64,000 nucleotides of DNA, from NCBI GenBank assembly GCA_965231765.1, contig OZ246887.1, positions 4,526,001 to 4,590,000 on the forward strand, written 5' to 3'. The first letter of the stretch is position 1, and every line of letters starts with the position of its first letter. The stretch comes from JAAXHF01 sp963665955 (GTDB lineage: Bacteria > Desulfobacterota > Binatia > Bin18). The translations under genes and the position numbers were made by a program. Of the stretch, positions 40,051 to 49,407 are shown in pieces. The notes beneath the pieces are model-generated. The model made no database searches. It worked only from the letters and a program-made list of their open reading frames with translations, and had not been told where the DNA came from.

Positions 40051-41242
40051 ATGACTACACATGCCGACGCGGAGACGACGCTTGAGGCGGCCGTGGGGCT
40101 GCGCCCCAGTATTGCGGCCGCACGTGAGCAAATCGAGCAGCAGCGCTGCCTGCCGCCGCCGCTCGTCACCCAGCTGAAGGAAGCTGGCGTTTTCCGGATG
40201 ACGATGCCGCGCGCGTGGGGCGGTAGCGAACTCGATCCGGCTGCCCAGCTGCGCGTGCTTGAGGAGTTGTCGTACGCCGATGCCTCGGTTGGATGGTGTG
40301 CGACAATCGGCTGCGACACTGGGTACTTCAGCGCCTATATGGACCAAACCGTAGCGCGTCAGATGTTCTCTGATCTTGACATGGTGACAGGCGGAAACCT
40401 GGCCCGAACCGCCGGGCGGGCGGTGCGAGTGGCGGGCGGATACCGGGTCAGTGGCCACTGGCCGTTTGCCAGCGGATGTCGGCACGCGGATTGGATGATC
40501 GGCTCTTGCACGGTCCATGACGACGCCACTCCGCTGAATACTGACACAGGTCTACCGGTCACCCGGGTGTGTTTTCTGTCCCCCGATCAATGTCAGATTC
40601 TCGACACCTGGCACACGACTGGTATGCGCGGGACTGGCAGCCACGACTTCACAGTCACTGACATCTTTGTGCCTGAGGAGCGTACGTTCAGTCTGCAATC
40701 GCTCCAGCCGTTGCGGCCGCAGCCGCTGTACGCGTTTTTCCCATTTGTGGCGGGTAAGTTTGGCGCAGTGCCGCTGGGCCTGGCGCGCGCCGCGATTGAG
40801 GCGACGGTTGAACTGGCGCGCGGCTCTCACGCTCGTCAAGTCATCACAGGCGGTCAGTTAACGTCCAAGCATACGGTCTAACGAAGAGTACTATATGCAG
40901 TCCGGGATCGCCCAAGCGGAGGCGATGGTTGGCTCGGTTCGCAGCTACCTGTACGAGCAGACAGAACGAATCTGGGAGCAATTGCTCGCCGGCCAGCACC
41001 CGTCGCTCGACGACGTGGCGAGCTACACGCTCTCCTATATTCATACCTATACGGCCTGCCGCGAAGCGGTCGATCAACTCTACTGCTTGGCCGGAGCGGC
41101 GGCGGTCTACACCTCGGGTGGGCTGGATCGCCTGCTGCGTGACATACGTACAGTGGCCCAGCATGTGTTGGCTGGGCCGCACAGTTACGAAATGGTCGGC
41201 CGCCAGCTGCTTGGGGCCAAACCTATGGCACTGTTCTCATAA
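40051..41242 (+). pseudogene. acyl-CoA dehydrogenase-like flavin monooxygenase, frameshifted
   Basis: Two consecutive frames together make a 397-residue member of the acyl-CoA-dehydrogenase-fold hydroxylases (HsaA-like). The first (40051-40881) has MPRAWGGSELDPAAQLRVLE, YRVSGHWPFASGC and GTGSHDFTVTDIFVPEERTF. The second (from about 40877, visible ATG at 40895) has MQSGIAQAEAMVGSVRSYLY and ends with CLAGAAAVYTSGG and LLGAKPM. One extra base, or two missing, near 40875-40882 breaks the frame; a sequencing error would also explain it. All conserved parts remain, so the loss may be recent. Confidence 0.75.
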
Positions 41243-41340
41243 GCCTACTTGGCGAGTGCCTAGGGAACTGCTGTCCTACTTGATATCTCAGCAGCACTGA
41301 CGGCACAGGAGTGATACGTTTCCCCAGATTATGGAAATCA

Positions 41341-42276
41341 TTACATGTCAGGGTCATCCATGTCATCCATGTCATCCATGTCATCCACTGAGGGACATGA
41401 GGGTGCAGCCCCTGACACCGGACCTTGTACAGACCCCATGGGGTAACAGCTTGGGAGATCCTGAATGATGGCAGTGCTGAGCGCGTCACATTCAGGGTAA
41501 CCAAAACCACCTGGGCTACTCATCAGTCCGGTGACTGGATCGGCGACGATATCATGGACGATGTTGTCGTCTCCGGTCTCGCTGAACCCGAATGGCACAT
41601 TATCTAAGCCGAAGGCGTCTCTCATTTTCCAGGCAATGATGTGGTCTGCACAGCCAGTATCCCCGCTTGCGCCGAGCCCACCAACCCGGTTGCCTTGGGT
41701 ATCATGCAAGGCGATCCCACCGGCGAACACGACAATTCCGCCTATGACTCCACCCACCATCGGATCACCTCTCAGCCCGTACAGAGACGGGTTGCCTCGA
41801 TACGCGACCTCGGGATTCATTTGGTTCGTGAATTGGACGCCGAACGAGCCGCCCCAGGGCTGCGTGCCAGCGAAGAGATGGGACGTCGAGAAGGTCATGC
41901 CTGGCAGTAGACCAGCGCTGCTGGCAGGCAGAGCAAGAGCGTTAGCCGTACTCGCCTTCTGGGCAGAAATAACGCGCGCAGCTAGGAGTTGATCGCTCTG
42001 ATTATCGCTTGAGCTCGTGACCGAGCAAACGACGCCTAGGTGATTGACCGTAGTCGCCCACATATGGTTTGCCAGGCCGCTGTTTACGCTCGGGTCACCA
42101 ACAGCGACGATATCGCGCAGGGATTGGGTCAATTCGTCATAATCCGGCAGTCCATGGCACAACGGATCCCCGTCGTCCAAGTGGCCCGCAAAAGTCGGGG
42201 CTGGAATCAAAGTCGAGACGGCAAAAATTGTACCATACAGGAGAAGAGCGAAAGAGAGCGGTGTGCGGTGCTTCAT
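41341..42276 (-). CDS. exported HbpS/GlcG-family haem-binding protein
   Basis: 311 residues from the ATG at 42276 (AAGGAGGTC upstream). A signal peptide (LSFALLLYGTIFAVSTLI, cut after TFA) precedes a GlcG/HbpS domain: AARVISAQKASTANALALPA, TQPWGGSFGV, GGIVVFAGGIALHDTQGNRV, GGLGASGDTGCADHIIAWKM. HbpS binds haem and modulates redox signalling; GlcG is of unknown role. The C-terminus carries a DDM repeat encoded by a 9-bp tandem repeat. Probably periplasmic. Confidence 0.82.
   Translation of the reverse strand: MKHRTPLSFALLLYGTIFAVSTLIPAPTFAGHLDDGDPLCHGLPDYDELTQSLRDIVAVGDPSVNSGLANHMWATTVNHLGVVCSVTSSSDNQSDQLLAARVISAQKASTANALALPASSAGLLPGMTFSTSHLFAGTQPWGGSFGVQFTNQMNPEVAYRGNPSLYGLRGDPMVGGVIGGIVVFAGGIALHDTQGNRVGGLGASGDTGCADHIIAWKMRDAFGLDNVPFGFSETGDDNIVHDIVADPVTGLMSSPGGFGYPECDALSTAIIQDLPSCYPMGSVQGPVSGAAPSCPSVDDMDDMDDMDDPDM
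41353..41388. repeat. 9-bp tandem repeat at the 3' end of the HbpS-like gene
   Basis: Four copies of GTCATCCAT (the last reads GTCATCCAC) on the plus strand, encoding DDM-DDM-DDM on the minus strand just before the stop. Copies are almost perfect, which suggests slippage-driven change in number. Confidence 0.85.
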
Positions 42277-42603
42277 CAGTGTGACCTCCTTACAGATGAC
42301 TCTGTCTACGAATTGGATGAACTCCGGGGGCAGCTGTTTTTCATCGACAAGCCCTGAGGTCTGCCACAGCGTCCCTTCCTGGGCCTTCGTCCATTTCATT
42401 TTCGATAGTATGTCAAACGACTGCGACCAACCCAGCCTCGATACGTCGGCGTTGTAGTATTCCCTGGGGAATAAGGCCAAGACGGGCCATGGGGTGGGAT
42501 TTGAGAAGTTGAGACGGTGTCCGGGCACGTCAAGAGGTGACTGCTTGAGGGAAGGACAGGAGGAGGGCAACCGACACCAATCTGGCTCTCGTCGTCTTGG
42601 GCA
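42277..42603. other. 327-bp leader region upstream of the HbpS-like gene
   Basis: The minus-strand frame stays open through this stretch, but its residues show no family pattern and the ribosome site and signal peptide place the gene start at 42276. Nothing else identifiable is seen. Confidence 0.4.
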
Positions 42604-42880
42604 CCTTCCGAGGGGCTTACGCGTCCGTACAAAAGCACTCATAAATTTGCCGTTGATGTCAGCAGCGATTGCCTCAATATCAATGCCTTTATCAGCAAGA
42701 AACGCTTGCGCGTCTTCTACTGTATAGATGCGGGTCGGTTCAAGGTCGATCGCCTCAAAACCAGCCTTGACTAGCTTGGTCCTGAGCCAAGATCGAGAAC
42801 GGTTTCACCCGGATTGAGTTGGGCCAACGCAGGAGGATTGCCACAGCCGAGCGAGGCGGTTATGGCAGTGGTAGGCAGGC
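42604..42880 (-). pseudogene. arsenite methyltransferase (ArsM-like) relic with internal deletion
   Basis: The 5' part reads TAITASLGCGNPPALAQLNP then GETVLDLGSGP (SAM motif I), then jumps to the C-terminal end VKAGFEAIDLEPTRIYTVED, AQAFLADKGIDIEAIAADIN and GKFMSAFVRTRKP. About 150-200 residues between motif I and the tail are missing, a stop lies in the first frame at the junction, and the original end has lost its stop codon. The first part of the gene before TAITASL is also absent. Confidence 0.72.
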
Positions 42881-42903
42881 CGTCAGTGGATGGCCTCACT
42901 CAC

Positions 42904-43338
42904 TTAGGGACGTTCTGCACTCTCCTTCGTCACGTCACAGTGGAGTCGGGTCAGGAGCAGGTTTTTGATCCGCCAGGTGCCTGCCTGTTTGGCATACTCT
43001 TCTTCATAGTGGCCGTAGCCTTTGAAGCTGAGTTGCGGCGACTGCACAATGTCAAACATGGCCCAGATGCCAGTCGCTGTTGTTGGACTGGTCAGCTCGA
43101 TCTCGGGCATATGGCCGTGATGCACCGTGACGGCCTGAGCCAAGGCATTCCTGACACGAGCGACAAGGTCAGCGCGTCCTTCACACCGGATGTCGGGATG
43201 GGGACCCTGATAGACCACCGTCACGTCCTGTGTAAATAGTTCGCCCCACGCGTCCCACTGTTTGGTATCGATGAGGCGGAAGTATTTAGCCTTGAGCTTC
43301 TTGATGTGTTCGATCTCTTCGAATGAGTTGGGTTCCAT
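42904..43338 (-). CDS. SnoaL/NTF2-like protein
   Basis: 144 residues: IKKLKAKYFRLIDTKQWDAW, ELFTQDVTVVYQGPHPDI, HHGHMPEIELTSPTTATGIW, YGHYEEEYAKQAGTWRI. This is the scytalone-dehydratase or dioxygenase-beta-like NTF2 branch. The paired histidines in TVHHGHMPEI may be catalytic. AAGGAGGAC precedes the ATG. It is divergent from the SMP-30 gene at 43541. Confidence 0.85.
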   Translation of the reverse strand: MEPNSFEEIEHIKKLKAKYFRLIDTKQWDAWGELFTQDVTVVYQGPHPDIRCEGRADLVARVRNALAQAVTVHHGHMPEIELTSPTTATGIWAMFDIVQSPQLSFKGYGHYEEEYAKQAGTWRIKNLLLTRLHCDVTKESAERP

Positions 43339-43540
43339 GGAGTCCTCCTTCTGGATTCATATATCCCTCACTTATCCAATAGGTACCTTGAGCTTTTCAA
43401 CCCTGCATTTACCGGGCATCGTGTCCAAAAGAAATGTCTTGCCAGCAGAAAATCGTAACGCTACGGTGCATGAGAACATCGGACAAACGATGCCACAGGA
43501 AAGACAGACCAGAATACCGTGCGTAGAAAGGAGAAGGACA

Positions 43541-44482
43541 ATGCCACAGATGCGAGAAATCACCTCGGGCCTCCAATTCCCGGAAGGCCCTGTCGCGATG
43601 GACGATGGCAGTGTGTTGGTCGTCGAGGTTCAGAGGGGAACGCTGACGCGTGTCAAGCCTGATGGTTCAAAGGAGGTCGTGGCCGAGACGGGCGGTGGCC
43701 CAAACGGCGCGGCGTTTGGGCCGGATGGCATGATCTATGTGTGTAATAATGGCGGGATCAAATGGGTCGAAGTCGATGGCGAGAGCAAACCCTCGGATGG
43801 GCTCCCAGACGGCTACACCAGCGGTAGCATTCAACGCGTTGATCCGGCAACTGGCAAGGTAGAAACCCTCTACACGGAGTGTCATGGACGGCAGTTGCGT
43901 GGCCCGAATGATCTTGTGTTTGATGCAGCAGGGGGGTTCTGGTTCACCGACTTTGGCAAGACTCAGGAGAGCCAACGCGATCGTTGCGGGATCTATTACG
44001 CCAAGACCGATGGCTCCCTGATTAAAGAGATGGTGTATCCCATTGATGGTCCAAATGGCATTGGTCTCTCTCCTGATGATACCAAGCTGTATGTGGCCCA
44101 GACCTTTGAAGGACGAGTCTGGCAGTGGGATATCCCGAGTCCGGGGGAACTCACGCGGGGAGCAGGCGGAGATATATCCCTGCTGTCAGGGCCTGGTGGC
44201 GGGCAGCTTTTGGTCGGCTTACCCGGCTACCAACTGCTCGATTCCATGGCGGTCGATAGTGCCGGGAATGTGTGTGTCGCGACGCTCATAAATGGCGGCA
44301 TTACGGTCATCTCGCCTGATGGATCATCCGTGGAGCATATCCCTACCTCCGATCCTTTGACGACCAATATTTGCTTTGGCGGACCAGAGCTGAAAACGGC
44401 CTATATGACGCTGACCGGTACCGGCAAGTTAGTAGCCATGGATTGGCCCAGGCCCGGGCTGAAACTGCACTATGCGCAATAG
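43541..44482 (+). CDS. SMP-30/gluconolactonase-family protein
   Basis: 313 residues, same length as and closely related to the protein at 32204 throughout, with matching FPEGPVAMDDGSVLVVEV, GGGPNGAAFGPDGMIYVCNN and GPNDLVFDAAGGFWFTDFGK. The ATG at 43541 is fixed by GGAGAAGGAC, identical to the leader of the paralogue. The MFS gene starts 36 bp downstream and an LLM oxidoreductase gene follows, so the three likely form an operon for uptake and oxidation of a lactone-forming compound (inference). Confidence 0.9.
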   Translation: MPQMREITSGLQFPEGPVAMDDGSVLVVEVQRGTLTRVKPDGSKEVVAETGGGPNGAAFGPDGMIYVCNNGGIKWVEVDGESKPSDGLPDGYTSGSIQRVDPATGKVETLYTECHGRQLRGPNDLVFDAAGGFWFTDFGKTQESQRDRCGIYYAKTDGSLIKEMVYPIDGPNGIGLSPDDTKLYVAQTFEGRVWQWDIPSPGELTRGAGGDISLLSGPGGGQLLVGLPGYQLLDSMAVDSAGNVCVATLINGGITVISPDGSSVEHIPTSDPLTTNICFGGPELKTAYMTLTGTGKLVAMDWPRPGLKLHYAQ

Positions 44483-44518
44483 CACACTGCCAAGAGGATA
44501 GCGGGAAGGAGGGGGACT

Positions 44519-45808
44519 ATGGCTTGGCCCATCCGTTACAAATTGGTCGGGCTGCTCGCCACGGGCAGCATGATCAACTACGCCGACCGGGTGAATATTT
44601 CCGTCGCCGCTCCAATCATGATGGCTGCTCTAGGCTGGGATGAAGCCCGCTTTGGTCTGATCTTTTCGGCCTTTCTGATTGGCTACACGTTGTTGCAGAT
44701 TCCGGGCGGTATGCTGGCCGACCGCTGGAATACGTGTCGGGTGTTGGCGGTAGCGTGCATTGGTTTTTCGGTCTTCACGGCTTTAACTCCACTGGGGGCG
44801 ATGGCGTTTGGGCTGATGTTGGCTCTTCGCTTTAGTGTTGGTTTATTTGAAGCGGTCAGTTTTCCGTCGTATGCTGCGCTTGCCTCGCGTTGGTTCCCAC
44901 GTCATGAATACGGGCGGGCGCTGACCATGAGCTTGTCTGGTGCGCATCTCGGTCAAGCGCTGGCGTATCCTCTCACAACCTGGATAGTCTTAACCTTCTC
45001 CTGGCCAGCGGTTTTTTATTTTAATGCCTTCCTGGGTGGGGCGTGGTTGCTGGTCTGGTTACTGTTTGCCACCAATACACCAGCTGAACATCCGAAGATC
45101 AGCCAGGCCGAACGCGAGGAGATTGAAGCCAACCTGCCGGCACGTCCAGAGGCGGGTGGGTCACTCTGGCTCGTCCTTAAATCACCCCAAGTGTTGTGGC
45201 TGTCACTGGCTTATCTGTGCATGGTGTACGGCCTATGGATGGTCATCCTGTGGTTGCCCACCTATTTGGTCCGAGCGCGGGGCTTTTCTATGGAAGCCAT
45301 GGGCTGGCTGGGTATGCTCCCAACTGTGGCGGCCTTTGCTGGGGCAATTAGTGGCGGGACGGTGTCGGATGTTCTGCTGCGGCGTGGCCATAGCAAACGC
45401 TTTGCACGAGCCCAGGCACCCGCGCTGTGTACGCTTATGGGCGTGCCGATGATTGTTGCGGCAGCCCTCGTGCCGTGGGGAGGTGTGTCGGTGGTGTGCC
45501 TCACCTTGTATATGTATCTGGCCAATCTTGGTGGCGGTGCGTGTTGGGCAGTACCGGTTGAACTTGATTCCAAACAAACTGGGACGATTTCTGGAGTGAT
45601 GAACGGGGCGGGGAATTTTGCTGGGATTTTTGGGCCGGTGAGTGCTGGGTTTTTAGTCGCAGCGACAGGGGATTGGTCGTTGCCGTTTTTGGTCATTGCG
45701 GGAGTGCTATTTGTTGCGGCCGTGGTGTTTTATTTTTTGGTTGTTCCGGAGCCGATTGAGCTTGAGGAGCAGGTGCCAGACTTAGCGGAGCAGGAGATCT
45801 CAGTCTAA
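44519..45808 (+). CDS. MFS transporter, anion:cation symporter type
   Basis: 429 residues with about twelve membrane segments. The N-terminus MINYADRVNISVAAPIM, then IFSAFLIGYTLLQIPGGMLA and DRWN are landmarks of the ACS branch (hexuronate, galactonate and phthalate-type transporters). A cytoplasmic loop lies near residues 190-220. AGGAGGGGG precedes the ATG. The linked SMP-30 lactonase suggests a sugar-acid or aromatic-acid substrate. Confidence 0.88.
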   Translation: MAWPIRYKLVGLLATGSMINYADRVNISVAAPIMMAALGWDEARFGLIFSAFLIGYTLLQIPGGMLADRWNTCRVLAVACIGFSVFTALTPLGAMAFGLMLALRFSVGLFEAVSFPSYAALASRWFPRHEYGRALTMSLSGAHLGQALAYPLTTWIVLTFSWPAVFYFNAFLGGAWLLVWLLFATNTPAEHPKISQAEREEIEANLPARPEAGGSLWLVLKSPQVLWLSLAYLCMVYGLWMVILWLPTYLVRARGFSMEAMGWLGMLPTVAAFAGAISGGTVSDVLLRRGHSKRFARAQAPALCTLMGVPMIVAAALVPWGGVSVVCLTLYMYLANLGGGACWAVPVELDSKQTGTISGVMNGAGNFAGIFGPVSAGFLVAATGDWSLPFLVIAGVLFVAAVVFYFLVVPEPIELEEQVPDLAEQEISV

Positions 45809-45866
45809 CGGAGTGTTCTCCACACAGGCTGGGAACGACACAGGAGAGAAGAAAAAGGAGGGAGTT

Positions 45867-46904
45867 ATGCGTTTCGGATTTTTTGATCAATTGCCACGTG
45901 CGGACTGGCAATCGGAGAGCCAGCGTTATGAAGATATTCTGGCTCAGATCGAGCTGGGGGATGAGTTAGGGCTGGATACGGCTTGGCTCGGCGAGTTGCA
46001 CTTTATTCCTGGTATCTCGTGCTTGCCTTCTCCGTTGATGGTGCTGTCGGCGGCAGCCCAACGCACTAAGCGTATTCGTCTGGGCACGGCTGTGACACTC
46101 TTGCCTTTGCATAGTCCAATCAAAATGGCTGAGGATGCGGCTACGGCCGACGTGCTCAGCGGCGGCCGGCTGGAGTTTGGGGTCGGTCGAGGTGCCGCGC
46201 CAGTCTATTTCTCTGGCTATAATATTCCCCAGGAAGAGAGCCGAGAGCGGTTTGAGGAATGCCTTGATGCTGTTCTCAAAGCCTGGACAACTGAGAAGCT
46301 GACGTATCAGGGCAAGTACTATCAGGTGAAAGATCTCATCCTGACTCCTAAGCCTGTTCAGAAGCCGCATCCTCCGATTCGTATTGCGGCTAATAGTCCT
46401 GATACGTTTGCTTTGGCTGGCAAACAGGGACTCTCGATTTTTGCCTCGCCGTTGATTAATCCACCCGACAAACTGCGTGAGTACTTGGCAGTACATCGTG
46501 ATACTCTGCCCTCTGGGGTGAAGCAGGATATTGCGCTGGCATTTCCCATCCATGTTTCAGACAGCCGAGCCCAGGCACGCAAGGAATGCGAAGAGAGCCT
46601 GATGCATTTTTTTAAGATGGCCAGTGAGGTGGTGAAGCCTTTGGCTGGGGGGACGATTAAGAGCTATGAGGCGTATAAAGAGCTGCAAGACAGGATTGAT
46701 CGAGTCTCATACGAAGGTGTTGAAAAGATTGGCGGGATCTTTGGTGATCCAGCCTACTGCATCGAGCGTGTCAAAGCGTTGCAAGAAGACTTCCAGACCA
46801 CGGAATTTATCTGTTATTTCAATCAGGGTGGGCTGGTAGACCATGCGACGGTCAGACGGTCGATGGAACTGTTTGCGACGAAGGTTATGCCGGCGTGTCG
46901 GTGA
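45867..46904 (+). CDS. LLM-class flavin-dependent oxidoreductase
   Basis: 345 residues from the ATG at 45867 (AAGGAGGGAG upstream). MRFGFFDQLPRADWQSESQR, DTAWLGELHFIPGIS, RIRLGTAVTLLPLHSPIKMA and the family signature GGRLEFGVGRGAAPVYFSGY. It resembles bacterial luciferase alpha-like monooxygenases. It follows the MFS gene by 58 bp. It shares its general layout and end (MELFATKVMPACR) with the enzyme at 60260 (MELFAKEIMPAFR). Confidence 0.9.
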   Translation: MRFGFFDQLPRADWQSESQRYEDILAQIELGDELGLDTAWLGELHFIPGISCLPSPLMVLSAAAQRTKRIRLGTAVTLLPLHSPIKMAEDAATADVLSGGRLEFGVGRGAAPVYFSGYNIPQEESRERFEECLDAVLKAWTTEKLTYQGKYYQVKDLILTPKPVQKPHPPIRIAANSPDTFALAGKQGLSIFASPLINPPDKLREYLAVHRDTLPSGVKQDIALAFPIHVSDSRAQARKECEESLMHFFKMASEVVKPLAGGTIKSYEAYKELQDRIDRVSYEGVEKIGGIFGDPAYCIERVKALQEDFQTTEFICYFNQGGLVDHATVRRSMELFATKVMPACR

Positions 46905-47085
46905 AGGGAGAGGTAGCCATTTTCAGTGAGGCACAGCCAATGTTGGCCATGCCGACGCTCGGCGCTGTGCCGTTTGTGTAGGGCGGTTCGCGAACCGCCT
47001 CGAAACGTATTATGGCTCCTCACTAGGGGAGCATTCGCTGCACAGCCAAGAGGCCATTTCCTACAGGTGCTCAGCTCTGTCCTCC

Positions 47086-48276
47086 TCACCACGCCGCCTG
47101 CAACACCTCCATCACATCTTCTGACTTCTCAATCCGCCGTGGATTGGTCGCGACGACAAAGTCATGAATGACATGCCCGGCAATCCCCGCAAACGCATCC
47201 TGGGGTACCTCGACGTCACGCAAACGACTCGGCAAATTGAGCGTGCTAATGAGTTCTTCTACCGCCTGAATGATCCGCTCAGCCGCTGCTTCAGGAGCTG
47301 TGCCGTGTTGAACAAAACCGAGCCGGACGGCGGTAGCAGACAGTGACTGCGTCGCAGCCGACAGATTCCAGCGCATCACATGCGGCAGGACAATGGTACT
47401 TGCTACGCCGTGCGGAACGCCATGACCAGCGCCGATCTGGTGCCGTAAGCCGGCGACCATGCCCAGGCCGACATTCAGCAAATTGGGTAGAATCATGAAC
47501 GCGGCAAACAAACAGTTCCCACGGGCAGTGACATCATCGGCAGTCGCCACACCGGCTGGGAGGTTCTGATACAGCAGATCCAGCGATTGGTACGCTAGCG
47601 CATCTGTGTATGGCGTGGCTCTCGGCGAGCAGATCATTTCGATCCCATCAGCAAAGATCTTCATGCCGGTACCAGCCCAGAGATCAGACGGCGTCGCTCT
47701 GCTGAGTGATGAATCGAGAAAGACCCAGCGCGGCGTGGTCTTGAGATCGATATAAATATCCTTTTCCCCACGTTCTAAGTCGCTGATGCCAATGCCACCG
47801 GTGAACTCACCACCAGACAAGGTTGTTGGAATAGCGATATGGGGCAGCTTTGGAGCGGGTAGGTCAGGCATTTGCAGGCCGGTCTCCGGAGTGAAGTGTG
47901 CCTGCAGGCGGTCGAAGTCCTCGCCTTCTGCTAAGACTAAGGCCACACCTTTGGTGAGATCGACTACAGAGCTGCCGCCAAAACTGATCAAGCCATCCGC
48001 ATTGGCGGCACGGGCTTGGCGTGCCGCATCAAGCACTGTCGTTCGTGGGGTGTGCGCACGTGACTCGGTAAACTCGCCTACGCAGCGTGCGCCGAGGACT
48101 TCACGTACCGCAGGCAGCAGATCCGTCCGCGTCAGACTTGGTGTTGAGACGAGGAAGGCGCGTTGGATGCCTTGTTGGTCTAGAATTTGTGTCAGCTGCT
48201 CACGCACGCAGCCCGGTCCAAAGACGACCCCATCGGCGTTAGGATAACGCACTTGTCCTTTGAGTGCTTGTGTCAC
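47086..48276 (-). CDS. iron-containing alcohol dehydrogenase (maleylacetate reductase-like)
   Basis: 396 residues with a GTG start (AGGAGC upstream). NAD-binding GLISFGGSSVVDLTKGVALV; metal ligands expected in DLWAGTGMKIFADGIEMI and GLRHQIGAGHGVPHGVASTI. The HGVASTIVLPHVMRWN block is close to maleylacetate reductases. It could reduce a ring-cleavage product or oxidise an alcohol. The 46905-47085 interval shows no gene. Confidence 0.88.
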   Translation of the reverse strand: MTQALKGQVRYPNADGVVFGPGCVREQLTQILDQQGIQRAFLVSTPSLTRTDLLPAVREVLGARCVGEFTESRAHTPRTTVLDAARQARAANADGLISFGGSSVVDLTKGVALVLAEGEDFDRLQAHFTPETGLQMPDLPAPKLPHIAIPTTLSGGEFTGGIGISDLERGEKDIYIDLKTTPRWVFLDSSLSRATPSDLWAGTGMKIFADGIEMICSPRATPYTDALAYQSLDLLYQNLPAGVATADDVTARGNCLFAAFMILPNLLNVGLGMVAGLRHQIGAGHGVPHGVASTIVLPHVMRWNLSAATQSLSATAVRLGFVQHGTAPEAAAERIIQAVEELISTLNLPSRLRDVEVPQDAFAGIAGHVIHDFVVATNPRRIEKSEDVMEVLQAAW

Positions 48277-48379
48277 TGGGTGCTCCTTTTCCGAAAACTG
48301 TTCTCCAAAAGCGACTCCTCACTACTTCGGAGGAAGAGTGCGAAATCAGTGCTGAAAGCGTAAGACACCCTCCCCCCAG

Positions 48380-48400
48380 CCCTCTCCCTCAGGGAGAGGG
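48380..48400. repeat. perfect hairpin in G/C-rich intergenic repeat
   Basis: CCCTCTCCCT C AGGGAGAGGG, 10-bp arms, between two minus-strand genes. This sequence type (CCCTCTCCCTCAGGGAGAGG) is a widespread bacterial intergenic repeat, as far as I know. It might end transcription of the gene finishing at 48482, but no T-run follows. Confidence 0.55.
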
Positions 48401-48481
48401 AGCAAAAGGGGAAGGAGGGGGCGAATACGAGATTTGTCCCTACAGCTGGGAATTTAGGTTCGACTGATAAAGGAGTTTTCT

Positions 48482-49387
48482 CTAGCGCTGATGATACAGC
48501 GGATGCCCAGTCACCTGGGTATGAATCCGGCAGAAATTCTCGCCTTCGAGGTTGGCAAAGTACAAGTCTTTCAGCCCTGGACCGCCAAAGGCGCAGTTTG
48601 TCGGGGCAACCAGCTTTTGGCTTTCTGGGTCATCAATCATCAGTGTCCACTCGCCATTGGTATCAACTCTGATGATCTGATTGGTCAGCGACAATCCGCC
48701 GTCTTTTGCTTGGCCGGGCAGCGTGACATACATCACCCCGTCCGTATCAAAAGCCATTCCATCCGGTAGCGACGGAAAGTTTTTGGAATATACCTCGGGT
48801 TTTCCAAACGTCCCGTCCTTTTTAATTGCGATCCGCAGACAATCGTCATGTGAGCTCTCCAAGACAAAGACGGCATCCTCTTCGGGCGGGATCGCCGTAC
48901 CATTGGCGGCATAAATGCCTGTGGCTACGACTTCGTTTTTTCCATTTGGCCGGATGCAGACGAGGGCACCGTTCGGCGCTGGATTGCCCAGTTCCGGCAG
49001 CACGGTATTAATGTCGGCGGTACTGGTGTTAGAGACATACAGGTTCCCTTCAGCATCGTACGTCGCAAAGTTTGGTAGGGTCAGTTTCACGTCGCCGACT
49101 TGATCGGCAATCATCGAGACTTGGCCGCTCTGGGTGACGCGCATCACGGCTTGTTTTCCCAAGTCGCAATAAATCAGGTCACCATTTTTATCCATGGTCA
49201 CCCCATTGGGGATGGAGCCTTCGGGCAGCGTTGCTAGCTCACTGACCTTTCCGTCCGGATCGACCTTATACATAATACCGTTACGGCCACCGCCGTAGAC
49301 AAAATTGTCTTTATCGATCACCACACCCTCAGCTTGTAGGGCGCCTTTGCCAAATACTTCAACGTCACTCAATGGAATTGTTGCCAT
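48482..49387 (-). CDS. SMP-30-like propeller protein
   Basis: 301 residues: VFGKGALQAEGVVIDKDNFV, GGGRNGIMYKVDPDGKVSE, IPNGVTMDKNGDLIYCDLGK, LTLPNFATYDAEGNLYVSNT, and LPDGMAFDTDGVMYVTLPG. It is a distant third member of the SMP-30 type in this window. The Glu and Asn ligands (AEGV, PNGV, PNFA) are kept. AAGGAGAAAAG precedes the ATG. It follows the VOC gene by 20 bp on the same strand. Confidence 0.85.
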   Translation of the reverse strand: MATIPLSDVEVFGKGALQAEGVVIDKDNFVYGGGRNGIMYKVDPDGKVSELATLPEGSIPNGVTMDKNGDLIYCDLGKQAVMRVTQSGQVSMIADQVGDVKLTLPNFATYDAEGNLYVSNTSTADINTVLPELGNPAPNGALVCIRPNGKNEVVATGIYAANGTAIPPEEDAVFVLESSHDDCLRIAIKKDGTFGKPEVYSKNFPSLPDGMAFDTDGVMYVTLPGQAKDGGLSLTNQIIRVDTNGEWTLMIDDPESQKLVAPTNCAFGGPGLKDLYFANLEGENFCRIHTQVTGHPLYHQR

Positions 49388-49407
49388 ACTCTTTTCTCCT
49401 TGTTTGG

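Noticed and set aside
42277..42642. 122-residue N-terminal extension of the HbpS-like protein
   Set aside because: The extension begins in the arsM relic and has no pattern; AAGGAGGTC and a signal peptide set the start at 42276.
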